Assembly (NCBI GenBank): GCA_013316495.1
Contig: WSMP01000029.1
Coordinates: 1 to 13,867, forward strand
From: Angelakisella sp.
Lineage (GTDB): Bacteria > Bacillota > Clostridia > Oscillospirales > Ruminococcaceae
DNA: 13,867 nt
Reading direction: 5' to 3'
Numbering within the stretch: position 1 is the stretch's first letter; each line of letters starts with the position of its first letter. Shown piece by piece: positions 6,539-13,867 of this stretch. The position numbers and the translations under genes were made by a program. Under the pieces are notes generated by a model, which worked only from the letters and a program-made list of their open reading frames with translations, made no database searches and was not told where the DNA came from.

Positions 6539-7141
6539 ATGAGCTGGTACAAAGAAGCGGTCTGTATGCGCTGCGGCCGTCCCCTGGATGGGAAGTTTTA
6601 TGACGCCTGCCCCAAATGCGCTGAGGAGAGCGTAAATGTGAACTACAGGACCATCTACGACCTGAGCAGCGCCAAGCTGCCGGCGGCGGAAACGACCCAG
6701 CCGGGGATCTATCGTTTCCGGGATTTTTATCCGCTGGAGGACAGCGATCCGGTGGTCAGCATCGGGGAAGGAAATACCCCCCTCCACCGGCTGGAGCGGA
6801 TGGGAAAGCAGCTGGGCCTGGAGCAGCTGTGGATGAAGGATGAGTCCAAAAACCCCACGATGTCCCACAAGGACCGCCTCTGCTCCCTGATCATATCCAA
6901 AGCGCTGGCGGAAAAGGCGCCGGGGATCACCATCTCTTCCACCGGGAACCAGGGGGCGGCTGCGGCGGCCTATGCCGCGGTTGCGGGTCTGCCCTGCGTG
7001 ATCTTTACCACCTCCAATGTGTCCCCCAGCATGAAGACATTGATGCAGGCCTACGGCGCCAGCGTCTTCGTCACCCCCTCCATGGCGGATCGGGGGGTCA
7101 TTATGGAAAAGCTGGTAAGGGAGCTGTCCTCCAGCGGATAA
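6539..7141 (+). CDS. Threonine-synthase-like PLP enzyme, truncated by the palindrome junction
   Basis: This is the N-terminal half of a fold-type II pyridoxal-phosphate enzyme of the threonine synthase/cysteate synthase group. A small zinc-ribbon-like start (Cys9, Cys12, Cys24, Cys27) precedes the catalytic domain. GEGNTPLHRL is at 77-86, the cofactor lysine is Lys111 in NPTMSHKDR, and SSTGNQGAAAAAYAA (133-147) is the glycine/serine region that contacts PLP. Known threonine synthases have NPTGSFKDR and STGNTS, so Met108, His110 and the GNQG loop suggest a different substrate. Only codons to about 7122 are genuine. After that the frame runs into the mirrored arm and stops at 7139-7141, so the last five or so residues are artefactual and about half of the usual 400-residue protein is missing. 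The AGGAGG ribosome site at 6526-6531 is 7 nt before the ATG. It probably shares a transcript with the membrane-protein gene. Confidence 0.82.
   Translation: MSWYKEAVCMRCGRPLDGKFYDACPKCAEESVNVNYRTIYDLSSAKLPAAETTQPGIYRFRDFYPLEDSDPVVSIGEGNTPLHRLERMGKQLGLEQLWMKDESKNPTMSHKDRLCSLIISKALAEKAPGITISSTGNQGAAAAAYAAVAGLPCVIFTTSNVSPSMKTLMQAYGASVFVTPSMADRGVIMEKLVRELSSSG
6746..7122. other. Single-copy spacer of the palindrome (377 bp)
   Basis: This is the only stretch without a mirror copy. It is open in the + frame throughout and encodes roughly residues 70-194 of the threonine-synthase-like enzyme that starts at 6539. It is therefore ordinary internal coding sequence, not an origin, hairpin telomere or recombination site. 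The arm edge at 6733-6745 is itself a small imperfect palindrome (GCTG, five bases, CAGC), which could have helped a strand to fold back at this point. Confidence 0.93.
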
Positions 7142-7329
7142 AAATCCCGGAAACGATAGATCCCCGGCTGGGTCGTTTCCGCCGCCGGCAGCTTGGCGCT
7201 GCTCAGGTCGTAGATGGTCCTGTAGTTCACATTTACGCTCTCCTCAGCGCATTTGGGGCAGGCGTCATAAAACTTCCCATCCAGGGGACGGCCGCAGCGC
7301 ATACAGACCGCTTCTTTGTACCAGCTCAT
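7051..7329 (-). pseudogene. Mirror fragment of the threonine-synthase-like gene (69 true codons)
   Basis: Residues 1-69 are identical to the gene starting at 6539, ending at LEDS. The frame then crosses the junction at 7122/7123 and reads the antisense strand of the same gene for 23 meaningless residues before a stop. It keeps the four-cysteine zinc-ribbon-like start but none of the PLP-binding parts. It should not be treated as an independent protein. Confidence 0.85.
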
Positions 7330-7435
7330 GTAAGTTCCTCCTCATCATTAAAATCACGCAGTTCCTTTTTTCCGGGTTGAGTGATCCCTCCTGTCCTCTT
7401 TCATTGGAGCCCGTCTTCTATCCTTGGGGCGGGTC

Positions 7436-8620
7436 CTATATTGCCAAGACAAGCAAAAACAGATAGTGAGCCGCCGCACCAGCGGCAACGCCCCCTATGG
7501 TGTGACTTAAAAGCGCTTTCCCGATTAGCTCCTTGCACCCAAGCTCATCCATCATAGAAACATGGGTGCTGATGTAGCCGCTCCAGCACATACACATTGC
7601 GGTAAAAACCGCAACATCCCCGGCGTCCGCCAGGCCGGAGGACAAGAGACCGGGCACCAGGCCGATGGCCGCGCCTGCCGCCCCCATCGCCGTGATGGGA
7701 ACGCTGACACATTCCGGCGAGGAAAACCCGAACAGGGGCTGTAGCAAAAAATTCAGCCGCTCCGCTGCCATGGGCAGGAGGCGTATCCCCTCATAAGCGG
7801 CGCCGGTGTACCCTTCCGCCCCCGGACCATTGGTGAGCATCATTACAAAGGTACAGATGGTCAGCACCCCCGGAACGATCCCCAGGCCCATCTTCACCCC
7901 GCCCGCTCCCCCGGTCAGGACTGCGTCCATCAGCCGCGCCCCCACCGACCCGGAGCGCACCGGGCGCATGGTCCTATCGTTCTGCCGGGAAAGGTTATCC
8001 TGCATCCCATCGCTTATCATCTCCGCTTCCAGGCCATAGGCCCGCTTTGTAAAGCGGAGCATCAGGCGGCCGCTTACAACGCTTCCCACCACCGCTCCCA
8101 GCAGCCCCACTGCCACCGCTGTACCATAGGATTCCCCCTTTGCTGCCGGTTGGCTCAGCATAAAGGTACAGACAATGAGTCCCATCCCAAAGGCGGTGCC
8201 CAGGTTCACCAGGGCGGGAAACTGATATTTTTTGAAGAAATGGCGAAAGTACGTGTTATCCGCCAGGGCCAGAATCGCCGGATTATCGGAAAAGAAGGTG
8301 GTTACGATCCCCAGCGAAGCCGCGCCGGGAAGTCCCCAAACCGGATACATCAGCGGTTCCAGCAGTTTGTTCAGAAGGGTGACCAGGCCAAATTCATCAA
8401 ACAGCGCCGAAAAAGCCCCCATCACAACGCATACCGCCATAATATAAAACACCGTGTTCAGCAAGAGGTCGTAGGCTGTGTTCATAATGGTATTCAGGGT
8501 ATTTGCCAGCCCCATCTGGCGGGCAAAAAGATAAAAGAAGCCCAAAAATCCCACAAGAAACACCGCAACCTCCCACCCGATGGCGGGTTTATACTGCTGC
8601 TCCGGTTTTCCCTGCTCCAT
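7436..8620 (-). CDS. Mirror copy of the Gate-domain membrane protein
   Basis: The translation is identical to 5248-6432. The preferred start is the ATG at 8618-8620, and the longer alternative start is at 8659. It is probably the same genomic gene recorded twice, because the surrounding arm is a perfect reverse complement. Confidence 0.85.
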   Translation of the reverse strand: MEQGKPEQQYKPAIGWEVAVFLVGFLGFFYLFARQMGLANTLNTIMNTAYDLLLNTVFYIMAVCVVMGAFSALFDEFGLVTLLNKLLEPLMYPVWGLPGAASLGIVTTFFSDNPAILALADNTYFRHFFKKYQFPALVNLGTAFGMGLIVCTFMLSQPAAKGESYGTAVAVGLLGAVVGSVVSGRLMLRFTKRAYGLEAEMISDGMQDNLSRQNDRTMRPVRSGSVGARLMDAVLTGGAGGVKMGLGIVPGVLTICTFVMMLTNGPGAEGYTGAAYEGIRLLPMAAERLNFLLQPLFGFSSPECVSVPITAMGAAGAAIGLVPGLLSSGLADAGDVAVFTAMCMCWSGYISTHVSMMDELGCKELIGKALLSHTIGGVAAGAAAHYLFLLVLAI

Positions 8621-8748
8621 AAGACACACATCTCCCTCGATATGATTCCCCTTTTTCATCTCTTGTCTGCCGGTGGAAAGCCATTGCCCCCGAAACCGGT
8701 TTGTTGGAAATTTAAAGTATTTTTTAGTATTATCAGGTTTCTACGCCT

Positions 8749-8777
8749 ATTATATCACGTTACTATTTTATTGTAAA
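8749..8777 (-). promoter_or_regulatory. Mirror copy of the extended -10 promoter
   Basis: This is the reverse complement of 5091-5119: TTTACA, 17 bp, TATAAT with an upstream TG, reading toward the mirrored membrane-protein gene. Confidence 0.78.
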
Positions 8778-8795
8778 TAAAATTTATTTTATTTA
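8774..8795. promoter_or_regulatory. Mirror copy of the candidate 22-bp operator dyad
   Basis: Same dyad as 5073-5094, again overlapping the -35 box of the mirrored promoter. Confidence 0.5.
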
Positions 8796-8877
8796 TCTTA
8801 CAAAGTTTTTGGCTCTTTTTTGGTGAATACGTAGATTTTTTCTTGTTCAAACTCATTTTTTCCTGCAAAATTACAAA

Positions 8878-8905
8878 TTGCTTTTCTGCTGAAATGTACT
8901 ATACT
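8878..8905 (+). promoter_or_regulatory. Mirror copy of the regulator promoter
   Basis: TTGCTT (8878-8883) and TATACT (8900-8905) are 16 bp apart. The ribosome site AAGGGGG (8926-8932) precedes the ATG at 8939. Confidence 0.65.
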
Positions 8906-8938
8906 ATTGTCACTGAACTAAATTTAAGGGGGTAATCC

Positions 8939-9655
8939 ATGAACAACCGAACCGATATTGACATTGTGCTTACCATGGTAGACCGCCAAATCCTGCAGTC
9001 CTACTGCGATATGCTGGACGGTCTCTCCCAGTATTTGGGGGATGGCTATGAGATTGTCCTGCACTCCCTGGAAGACTGCAACCACTCCGCAATCAAGGTG
9101 ATCAACGGTTTCCACACCGGCCGGGAGGAGGGGGCGCCCATCACCGACCTGGCTCTTTCCATGCTGGAAAAGATTGAAAACCAGAACAGCGAGGGCAAGG
9201 GCATTACTTATTTTGTAAAAAACAAAAGCGGTGAACCGCTGCGGTCCACCACCATCCTTGTGCGGGGAGAGAATCACCGGATCATCGGCCTTTTGTGCAT
9301 CAATTTTTACCTGAACACCCCCATTGGGAAGTTTGTGAAGGATCTTCTCTTTGACGAGCGGCCGCTCCCCTCCCGCCAGGAGGAAGAACCGGCGATTCCG
9401 GTGCAGGAGGAAAAATTCTCCTCCAACAGCGTCGAGCTGGTGGAACACCTGGTGGTGCAGATCCGGGACGAGGTCATGATGGATTCCTCCATCCTTCTTT
9501 CCAACAAAAACAAGGAGATCATCCACCGGCTGGAGAAAAGAGGGGTTTTCAACTTTAAGGATTCGGTCATAAAGACCGCGCAGCTCCTGAAGATCAGCAA
9601 AAACACCGTCTATCTCCACCTCCGGCACACCAGGCAGGATGCGGACTCCGAATGA
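8939..9655 (+). CDS. Mirror copy of the YheO-like PAS/HTH regulator
   Basis: Identical in translation to 4213-4929 (238 residues, PAS sensor then helix-turn-helix). It converges with the mirrored parC. Probably not a real second copy. Confidence 0.88.
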   Translation: MNNRTDIDIVLTMVDRQILQSYCDMLDGLSQYLGDGYEIVLHSLEDCNHSAIKVINGFHTGREEGAPITDLALSMLEKIENQNSEGKGITYFVKNKSGEPLRSTTILVRGENHRIIGLLCINFYLNTPIGKFVKDLLFDERPLPSRQEEEPAIPVQEEKFSSNSVELVEHLVVQIRDEVMMDSSILLSNKNKEIIHRLEKRGVFNFKDSVIKTAQLLKISKNTVYLHLRHTRQDADSE

Positions 9656-9702
9656 GCCAGCAGAGCGCTGGGGAGCCCGCCCTATCCCCCAACAGGATCG
9701 CC

Positions 9703-9741
9703 AAAAACCGCCGCCCGGACAAAAAACTGTCCGGGCGGCGG
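9703..9741 (-). terminator. Mirror copy of the parC terminator
   Basis: Same 14-bp stem, 6-nt loop and T run as 4127-4165, acting on the minus strand after the mirrored parC. Confidence 0.9.
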
Positions 9742-9765
9742 TCATTATGGGCTTTGGAATGTTTT

Positions 9766-12003
9766 TTACAGGGTCAGCTGTTCCCCCAGCTCCACACCGG
9801 TTTTTACCAGCGCCCCGGCGGCGGGGAGGGCCTTGGTGCGCAGGCGGTGGGGATTTTCCACCTGTCCCTCCTGGTAGGGGCGCACCCACAGCAGCCGGAC
9901 GGTGCTCTTCATACTCAGGGCCTGGACGCCCTGGGTATCCCGCGCGGCCTTGGGGGCCACCATGGCGGTGTTTACAATAAGCATCCGGGAGGCGGTGGTG
10001 GCGCAAAGGTACTCGGCGTCATCAGGGATGGCCTCGATGTAAACCAGGGGCGATTTGATGCTGTAGGCCCCGATGAGCTTTTTCCGGTTGGTCTTGGTGG
10101 CGTAGGAGCTAAGCTCCACCTTAGCTATCTTGCCGTTTTCAAAGGCGAAGAGCATATACCCCTTGTAGTCCATGGTGACGGCCATATAAACCGGCAGCTC
10201 TCCGGGGTCCATCCCCAGCCTTTGGGGGAGATAGTCCCCCAGGACGCTGGCCTTGGTGTCCTCGAACTCGGTGGCCCGGCTCTTGTAGACCTGCCCTTGG
10301 TTTGTGAAGAAGAGGAGATGAGCCCCGGTGGTGGTCTCCACCGTCTGGGTAACCTCGTCCCCCTCCTTCAGCTTCTGCTCCCCGCTCATCCGCAGGGACT
10401 GGGGGGTGATTTTCTTGAAGTACCCCTCCCGCGTGAAGAAGAGGTGGACCGGGTAGGTGGGGATATCCTCCGGCTCCTCCCCGCCGTCGTCGGGGAGGTC
10501 GTAGAGAATCTGGCTGCGCCGGGGCTGGCCGTAATTCTTCGCCACCTCCCGCAGCTGCTTGATAATAAGGGCGTCCACCTTTTTCGGGCTTTGGAGGGTC
10601 TCCTCCAGCCCGGCAATCTCCTCCAGAAGGGCCTCGATTTCCTTGGTGCGGTTCAGGATATACTCCCGGTTCAGGTGGCGCAGCTTAATTTCCGCCACAT
10701 ATTCCGCCTGGACCTGGCTGATGCCGAAGCCAATCATCAGGTTGGGGACCACCTCTTTTTCCTCCTGGGTCTCCCGGACGATGGCCACCGCCTTGTCGAT
10801 ATCCAGCAGGATTTTTTGGAGGCCCTTTAGGAGATGCAGTTTCTCCTTTTTCTTTTGGAGGTTGTAAAAGATACCCCGGCGGACGCACTCCCGGCGAAAG
10901 GCGGTCCATTCCTCCAAAAGGCCGTCCACCCCCAGCACCCGTGGGGAGCCGCCGATGAGGACGTTAAAGTTGCAGGAAAAGCTGTCCTCCAGGGGGGTCA
11001 TGCGGAACAGCTTCTGCATCAGCTTATCCGGGTCCACCCCCCGCTTCAGGTCGATGGTGAGCTTGAGGCCGGAAAGGTCGGTCTCGTCCCGGATGTCGGA
11101 AATTTCCCGCACCTTCCCCGCCTTCACCAGCTCCACCGTTTTGTCCATGATGGCCTCCACCGTGGTGGTGGGGGGGATTTCGGTGATGTCCACACAGTGG
11201 CTTCCCTTATCGTAGGCGTAGCGGCTTCGCACCCGCACCGAGCCACGGCCGGTGGTGTAAATCTTCTCCAGCTCCGCCGGATCGTAGAGGACAAGGCCGC
11301 CGCCGGGGAAGTCCGGGGCCTTCAGGGTCTCGGCAATGGGGGCGTCCGGGTCCCGCAGCCGGGCGATGGCGGTTTCGCACACCTCCAGGAGGTTAAAGGA
11401 ACAGATATTGCTGGCCATCCCCACGGCGATGCCGGTGTTGGCGTTGGTGAGGATGGAGGGGAAGGTGACAGGGAGCAGCACCGGCTCCTTCATCTGGCCG
11501 TTGTAGTTATCCACAAAGTCCACTGTGTCCCGGTCAATCTCGGAAAACAGCTCCTTGCACACCTTCTCCAGCTTGGCCTCGGTGTACCGGGAGGCGGCGG
11601 CGGACATATCCCGGCTGTAGGCCTTGCCGAAGTTCCCCTTGCTCTCCACATAGGGCACCAGCAGCGCCCCGTTGCCCCTGGTGAGGCGGACCATGGTCTC
11701 ATAGATGGCCTGGTCCCCGTGGGGGTTCAGGGCCATGGTCTGGCCCACGATGTCGGCGGATTTCCGCTTATTGCCGTTTAGCAGCCCCATCATGTACATG
11801 GTGTACAGGATCTTCCGGTGGGAGGGCTTAAAGCCGTCAATTTCCGGGATAGCCCGCGAGACGATGACGCTCATGGCGTAGGGCATGTAATTTTCCCGCA
11901 GGGTGCTGACAATAGGCTGCTGAATCACCACCCCGCCGTTTTCAATATGTCCGTGGACACCGCCCCGCCGGGGGGCCGGGGTCTCTTTTTTCTTTCGTGG
12001 CAT
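9766..12003 (-). CDS. parC: Mirror copy of topoisomerase IV subunit A
   Basis: Identical 745-residue translation to 1865-4102, including Tyr140 and the Gln98/Glu102 quinolone-pocket residues. A cell with two identical head-to-head parC genes would be very unusual, which is one reason to doubt that the duplication is natural. Confidence 0.9.
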   Translation of the reverse strand: MPRKKKETPAPRRGGVHGHIENGGVVIQQPIVSTLRENYMPYAMSVIVSRAIPEIDGFKPSHRKILYTMYMMGLLNGNKRKSADIVGQTMALNPHGDQAIYETMVRLTRGNGALLVPYVESKGNFGKAYSRDMSAAASRYTEAKLEKVCKELFSEIDRDTVDFVDNYNGQMKEPVLLPVTFPSILTNANTGIAVGMASNICSFNLLEVCETAIARLRDPDAPIAETLKAPDFPGGGLVLYDPAELEKIYTTGRGSVRVRSRYAYDKGSHCVDITEIPPTTTVEAIMDKTVELVKAGKVREISDIRDETDLSGLKLTIDLKRGVDPDKLMQKLFRMTPLEDSFSCNFNVLIGGSPRVLGVDGLLEEWTAFRRECVRRGIFYNLQKKKEKLHLLKGLQKILLDIDKAVAIVRETQEEKEVVPNLMIGFGISQVQAEYVAEIKLRHLNREYILNRTKEIEALLEEIAGLEETLQSPKKVDALIIKQLREVAKNYGQPRRSQILYDLPDDGGEEPEDIPTYPVHLFFTREGYFKKITPQSLRMSGEQKLKEGDEVTQTVETTTGAHLLFFTNQGQVYKSRATEFEDTKASVLGDYLPQRLGMDPGELPVYMAVTMDYKGYMLFAFENGKIAKVELSSYATKTNRKKLIGAYSIKSPLVYIEAIPDDAEYLCATTASRMLIVNTAMVAPKAARDTQGVQALSMKSTVRLLWVRPYQEGQVENPHRLRTKALPAAGALVKTGVELGEQLTL

Positions 12004-12025
12004 TTTGTCTTTTCACATCCCTTTG

Positions 12026-12400
12026 CTATTGGTGGTCAATGATCCATTCCATCAGCTGTTCTAATGTCACCGCTCCGGCAGCAACGCCTAAGATCAACGA
12101 TTCGGTTTCTTTTCCGGTATAGCTCAGCTCAATGCCGTTGGCATCAAGAAATATCAGCATCAAATGGGTTCCCAGCCTTTTGTTTCCATCGACCATGGGG
12201 TGGTTTTGGATGATGCCATAGGCCAATCTGGCGGCTTTGGCCTGTATGGTAGGATACAATTCCTGGCTGGCAAAGCTTTGAAAGGGGGCGGCAAGGGCGG
12301 AATCCAGCAGGGCTTCATCGCGAATGCCGGCCGCTCCGCCGGATGTTAAAAGGAGCCTGTCGTGCAGCCTTAAAACCTGCTTTTTTGTCAACATTCTCAT
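12026..12400 (-). CDS. doc: Mirror copy of the Doc toxin
   Basis: Identical to 1468-1842, including HPMVDGNKR and the four-base overlap with its antitoxin gene (12397-12400). Confidence 0.88.
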   Translation of the reverse strand: MRMLTKKQVLRLHDRLLLTSGGAAGIRDEALLDSALAAPFQSFASQELYPTIQAKAARLAYGIIQNHPMVDGNKRLGTHLMLIFLDANGIELSYTGKETESLILGVAAGAVTLEQLMEWIIDHQ

Positions 12401-12636
12401 TTTGCCAGGGCCTCGTAGAGCTCCTTGTTTTTCTCCAAATACTTTTCAGAGAGAGAATCCACAAGCTCGTCAGGCAAAGATTCCTGAGCCTCTGCCTGGC
12501 TGAATTCGGTAACAATATAGCGGGGAACATTGTTTTTCATGATAACAGCAGTGCCCAGCTGGTCCACCAATCGAGCAACCTTGGAGAAATTCTGATTTGC
12601 TTCTGTAATAGAGATGATGCTTCTGGTGTCAATCAT
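12397..12636 (-). CDS. phd: Mirror copy of the Phd-family antitoxin
   Basis: Identical to 1232-1471. The same start choice applies: ATG at 12634-12636, rather than the upstream ATG ending at 12660. Confidence 0.86.
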   Translation of the reverse strand: MIDTRSIISITEANQNFSKVARLVDQLGTAVIMKNNVPRYIVTEFSQAEAQESLPDELVDSLSEKYLEKNKELYEALAK

Positions 12637-12665
12637 CAAAGCGATGCACTCCCTTCCCATCCAAT

Positions 12666-12694
12666 ATTATACACAAATCGTAGGACGAATTCAA
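12666..12694 (-). promoter_or_regulatory. Mirror copy of the phd-doc promoter
   Basis: TTGAAT, 17 bp, TATAAT on the minus strand, the reverse complement of 1174-1202. Confidence 0.78.
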
Positions 12695-12695
12695 C

Positions 12696-13865
12696 CTATT
12701 TTATCGGCTGCTTTGCCGCCTGGAGGGCCAGGTACAGCGCCCGGCTGGCCGCCATCTCCCGGATATACTCCCGGCCGCCGTTTTCCATGGCCTGAATGTG
12801 CATCTCCTGGGCCGAGGTGCACCTATCGCTGTCCAGGCCAATGAAGACCAGCCCCACCGGCTTGCCCTCGCTGGGCTCCGGCCCGGCGTTGCCGGTGACC
12901 GATATGGCAATATCCGCCCCGGACTTCACCCTGGCCCGGCGGGCCATCGCCATGGCGGTCTGGGGGGATACCGCCCCATAGGTGTCCAGGGTTTTCTGGG
13001 ACATCCCCAGCATTTTCCGCTTAGTCTCGCAGGAATAGGTAACAGCCCCCCACTGGAACACCGAGGAGGCCCCAGGGACACTGGTGATCCGCTGGGCCAC
13101 CAGGCCGCCGGTGCAGCTTTCCGCCGTGGCGATGGTCAGCTCCTTGGCCAGCAGGGTATGAACCAGGGCGGTTTGGAGGTTCCCCACGTTGATACCGTAG
13201 AGCCATTCCCCCGCCTCCCGGCGTATCTCCTCCACCACCGGGTCCAAAATGGGGCCGGGGTCCTCCCCCTCCTCCACCTGGGCGGTGAGGCGGAGCATCA
13301 CCTCGCCGGGCCTACAATAGGGGGCGACGGTAGGGTTTTTGCTCTCCCGCATCAGCCGGTCCAGCCTGTGGGCCAGGTCCGATTCCCCAATGCCGTAGAA
13401 GTAGAGGCACCGGCTCACCAGCCGGGTGCTGCTCCCCTGCCGGAGGTAAGGCAGCACCTGCTCCCGAAGCATGGGCTCGCACTCCTGGGGCGGCCCTGGG
13501 AGGAGGATGGCGGTCTTGCCCTCCCACCTTCCTGTTCCGGTGATGGCGCAGCCGGGGGCGGTGCCGTTGTGGTTTTGGAACACCACCGCCTCCTCCGGCA
13601 TCATGGCCTGCTTTTGGTTATTGGGGCAGGGGGTGCGGCCTATCCGCCGGAAATACTCCTCCACCCACCGCTGGCTCTCCTTATGGGGGAGGAGCTTTCG
13701 CCCCAGCACCCCGGCGATGGTCTCCTTGGTGAGGTCGTCGTAGGTGGGCCCCAGCCCCCCGGTGGTGATGATAAAATCCGACCGGGACAGAGCCAATTCC
13801 ACCGCCTCCTGAAGGCGCTGGGGGTTATCCCCCACCACCCCCTGGTGGTAGAGGTTCAGCCCCAC
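12696..13865 (-). CDS. cinA: Mirror copy of CinA family protein, 5' partial
   Basis: Identical to 3-1172 and cut at exactly the same codon by the other end of the window. Both window ends stop at the same base of the same gene, which is what would be expected if both arms were built from one assembled path that ended there. Confidence 0.92.
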   Translation of the reverse strand: MGLNLYHQGVVGDNPQRLQEAVELALSRSDFIITTGGLGPTYDDLTKETIAGVLGRKLLPHKESQRWVEEYFRRIGRTPCPNNQKQAMMPEEAVVFQNHNGTAPGCAITGTGRWEGKTAILLPGPPQECEPMLREQVLPYLRQGSSTRLVSRCLYFYGIGESDLAHRLDRLMRESKNPTVAPYCRPGEVMLRLTAQVEEGEDPGPILDPVVEEIRREAGEWLYGINVGNLQTALVHTLLAKELTIATAESCTGGLVAQRITSVPGASSVFQWGAVTYSCETKRKMLGMSQKTLDTYGAVSPQTAMAMARRARVKSGADIAISVTGNAGPEPSEGKPVGLVFIGLDSDRCTSAQEMHIQAMENGGREYIREMAASRALYLALQAAKQPIK

Positions 13866-13867
13866 CT

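Larger units (their letters stand above)
1..6745 (+). repeat. Left arm of giant inverted repeat (6,745 bp)
   Basis: This arm is the reverse complement of 7123-13867. The symmetry axis lies between 6933 and 6934, so each position p pairs with 13868-p. The arm ends at 6745: the next base is G at 6746, whereas symmetry with A at 7122 would require T. Identity was judged from identical mirrored translations in several overlapping frames and from direct comparison of the window ends, the divergent intergenic region (4945-5091) and 6433-6538. No mismatch was found. The arm carries cinA (partial), phd, doc, parC, a regulator, a membrane protein and the first 69 codons of a PLP enzyme. Confidence 0.98.
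8621..8938. other. Mirror copy of the divergent intergenic control region
   Basis: This is the reverse complement of 4930-5247, with the same promoters, dyad and leader palindrome (AAACCGGTTT at 8693-8702). Nothing here is unique to the right arm. Confidence 0.75.
7123..13867 (-). repeat. Right arm of giant inverted repeat (6,745 bp)
   Basis: This is the mirror copy of 1-6745. It contains no sequence that the left arm lacks. Two natural copies carrying housekeeping genes would be expected to collect some differences, and none was found. I regard it as probably the same chromosomal locus read back on the other strand. The features listed on this arm are therefore duplicates and should not be counted as extra gene copies until the junction is validated. 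Confidence 0.98.

Noticed and set aside
6746..7122. Spacer as hairpin telomere, replication origin or inversion switch
   Set aside because: It is a plain open reading frame encoding the middle of a PLP enzyme, without repeats, AT-rich unwinding region or recombinase sites.
7124..7141. C-terminus of the PLP enzyme (residues after about 195) as native
   Set aside because: These codons lie in the mirrored arm and are the antisense of codons near 6730-6745 of the same gene.
7123..13867. Right arm as a true second copy of seven genes (gene duplication or amplification)
   Set aside because: There is no sequence difference from the left arm, both ends stop at the same base, and there is no transposase, integrase or other duplication machinery at the junction.
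1..13867. CRISPR array, tRNA or rRNA genes, insertion sequences
   Set aside because: I saw no short regularly spaced repeats, no cloverleaf-like segment with CCA-proximal features, no rRNA signature and no transposase.

Overview
The window is one almost perfect palindrome. Positions 1-6745 and 7123-13867 are reverse complements of each other (each position pairs with 13868 minus that position), separated by a 377-bp single-copy spacer at 6746-7122. I found no mismatch between the arms. Every ORF that lies wholly inside one arm reappears in the other with an identical translation in several frames, and the intergenic stretches that I compared by eye also agree. The gene content is therefore one roughly 7.1-kb bacterial locus written twice, and the right arm adds no new gene. 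The symmetry runs exactly to both window ends, and the fold breaks a PLP-enzyme gene in mid-frame. These facts point to a fold-back chimera (amplification, library or assembly) rather than a natural inverted duplication, although sequence alone cannot prove this.

The locus suggests a moderately high G+C member of the Clostridia, possibly Oscillospirales. The evidence is the style of the topoisomerase IV A protein, a membrane protein resembling the Clostridioides CD0519/CD1768 family, a YheO-type regulator, strong AGGAGG-type ribosome sites and canonical sigma-A promoters. This assignment rests on remembered family resemblance and not on a search.

Layout of the left arm, mirrored in the right: (a) cinA, lacking its 5' end; (b) a phd-doc type II toxin-antitoxin pair with its own sigma-A promoter just after cinA; (c) parC (topoisomerase IV subunit A) 22 bp after doc in the same orientation, closed by a strong intrinsic terminator; (d) a convergent gene for a YheO-like PAS/HTH regulator; (e) a 318-bp AT-rich divergent control region with promoters for both flanking genes and a 22-bp dyad over one -35 box; (f) a polytopic membrane protein with a nucleoside-recognition (Gate)-like domain; (g) the start of a threonine-synthase-like PLP enzyme, which runs through the spacer and is cut by the junction.

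Genes (d) to (g) look like a small inducible unit: a ligand-sensing regulator divergent from a transporter-like protein and a PLP enzyme, perhaps for uptake and conversion of an amino acid or related compound. The substrate cannot be read from the sequence. Genes (a) to (c) are housekeeping functions with a toxin-antitoxin module lodged between them. I saw no rRNA, tRNA, CRISPR array, transposase or replication origin.
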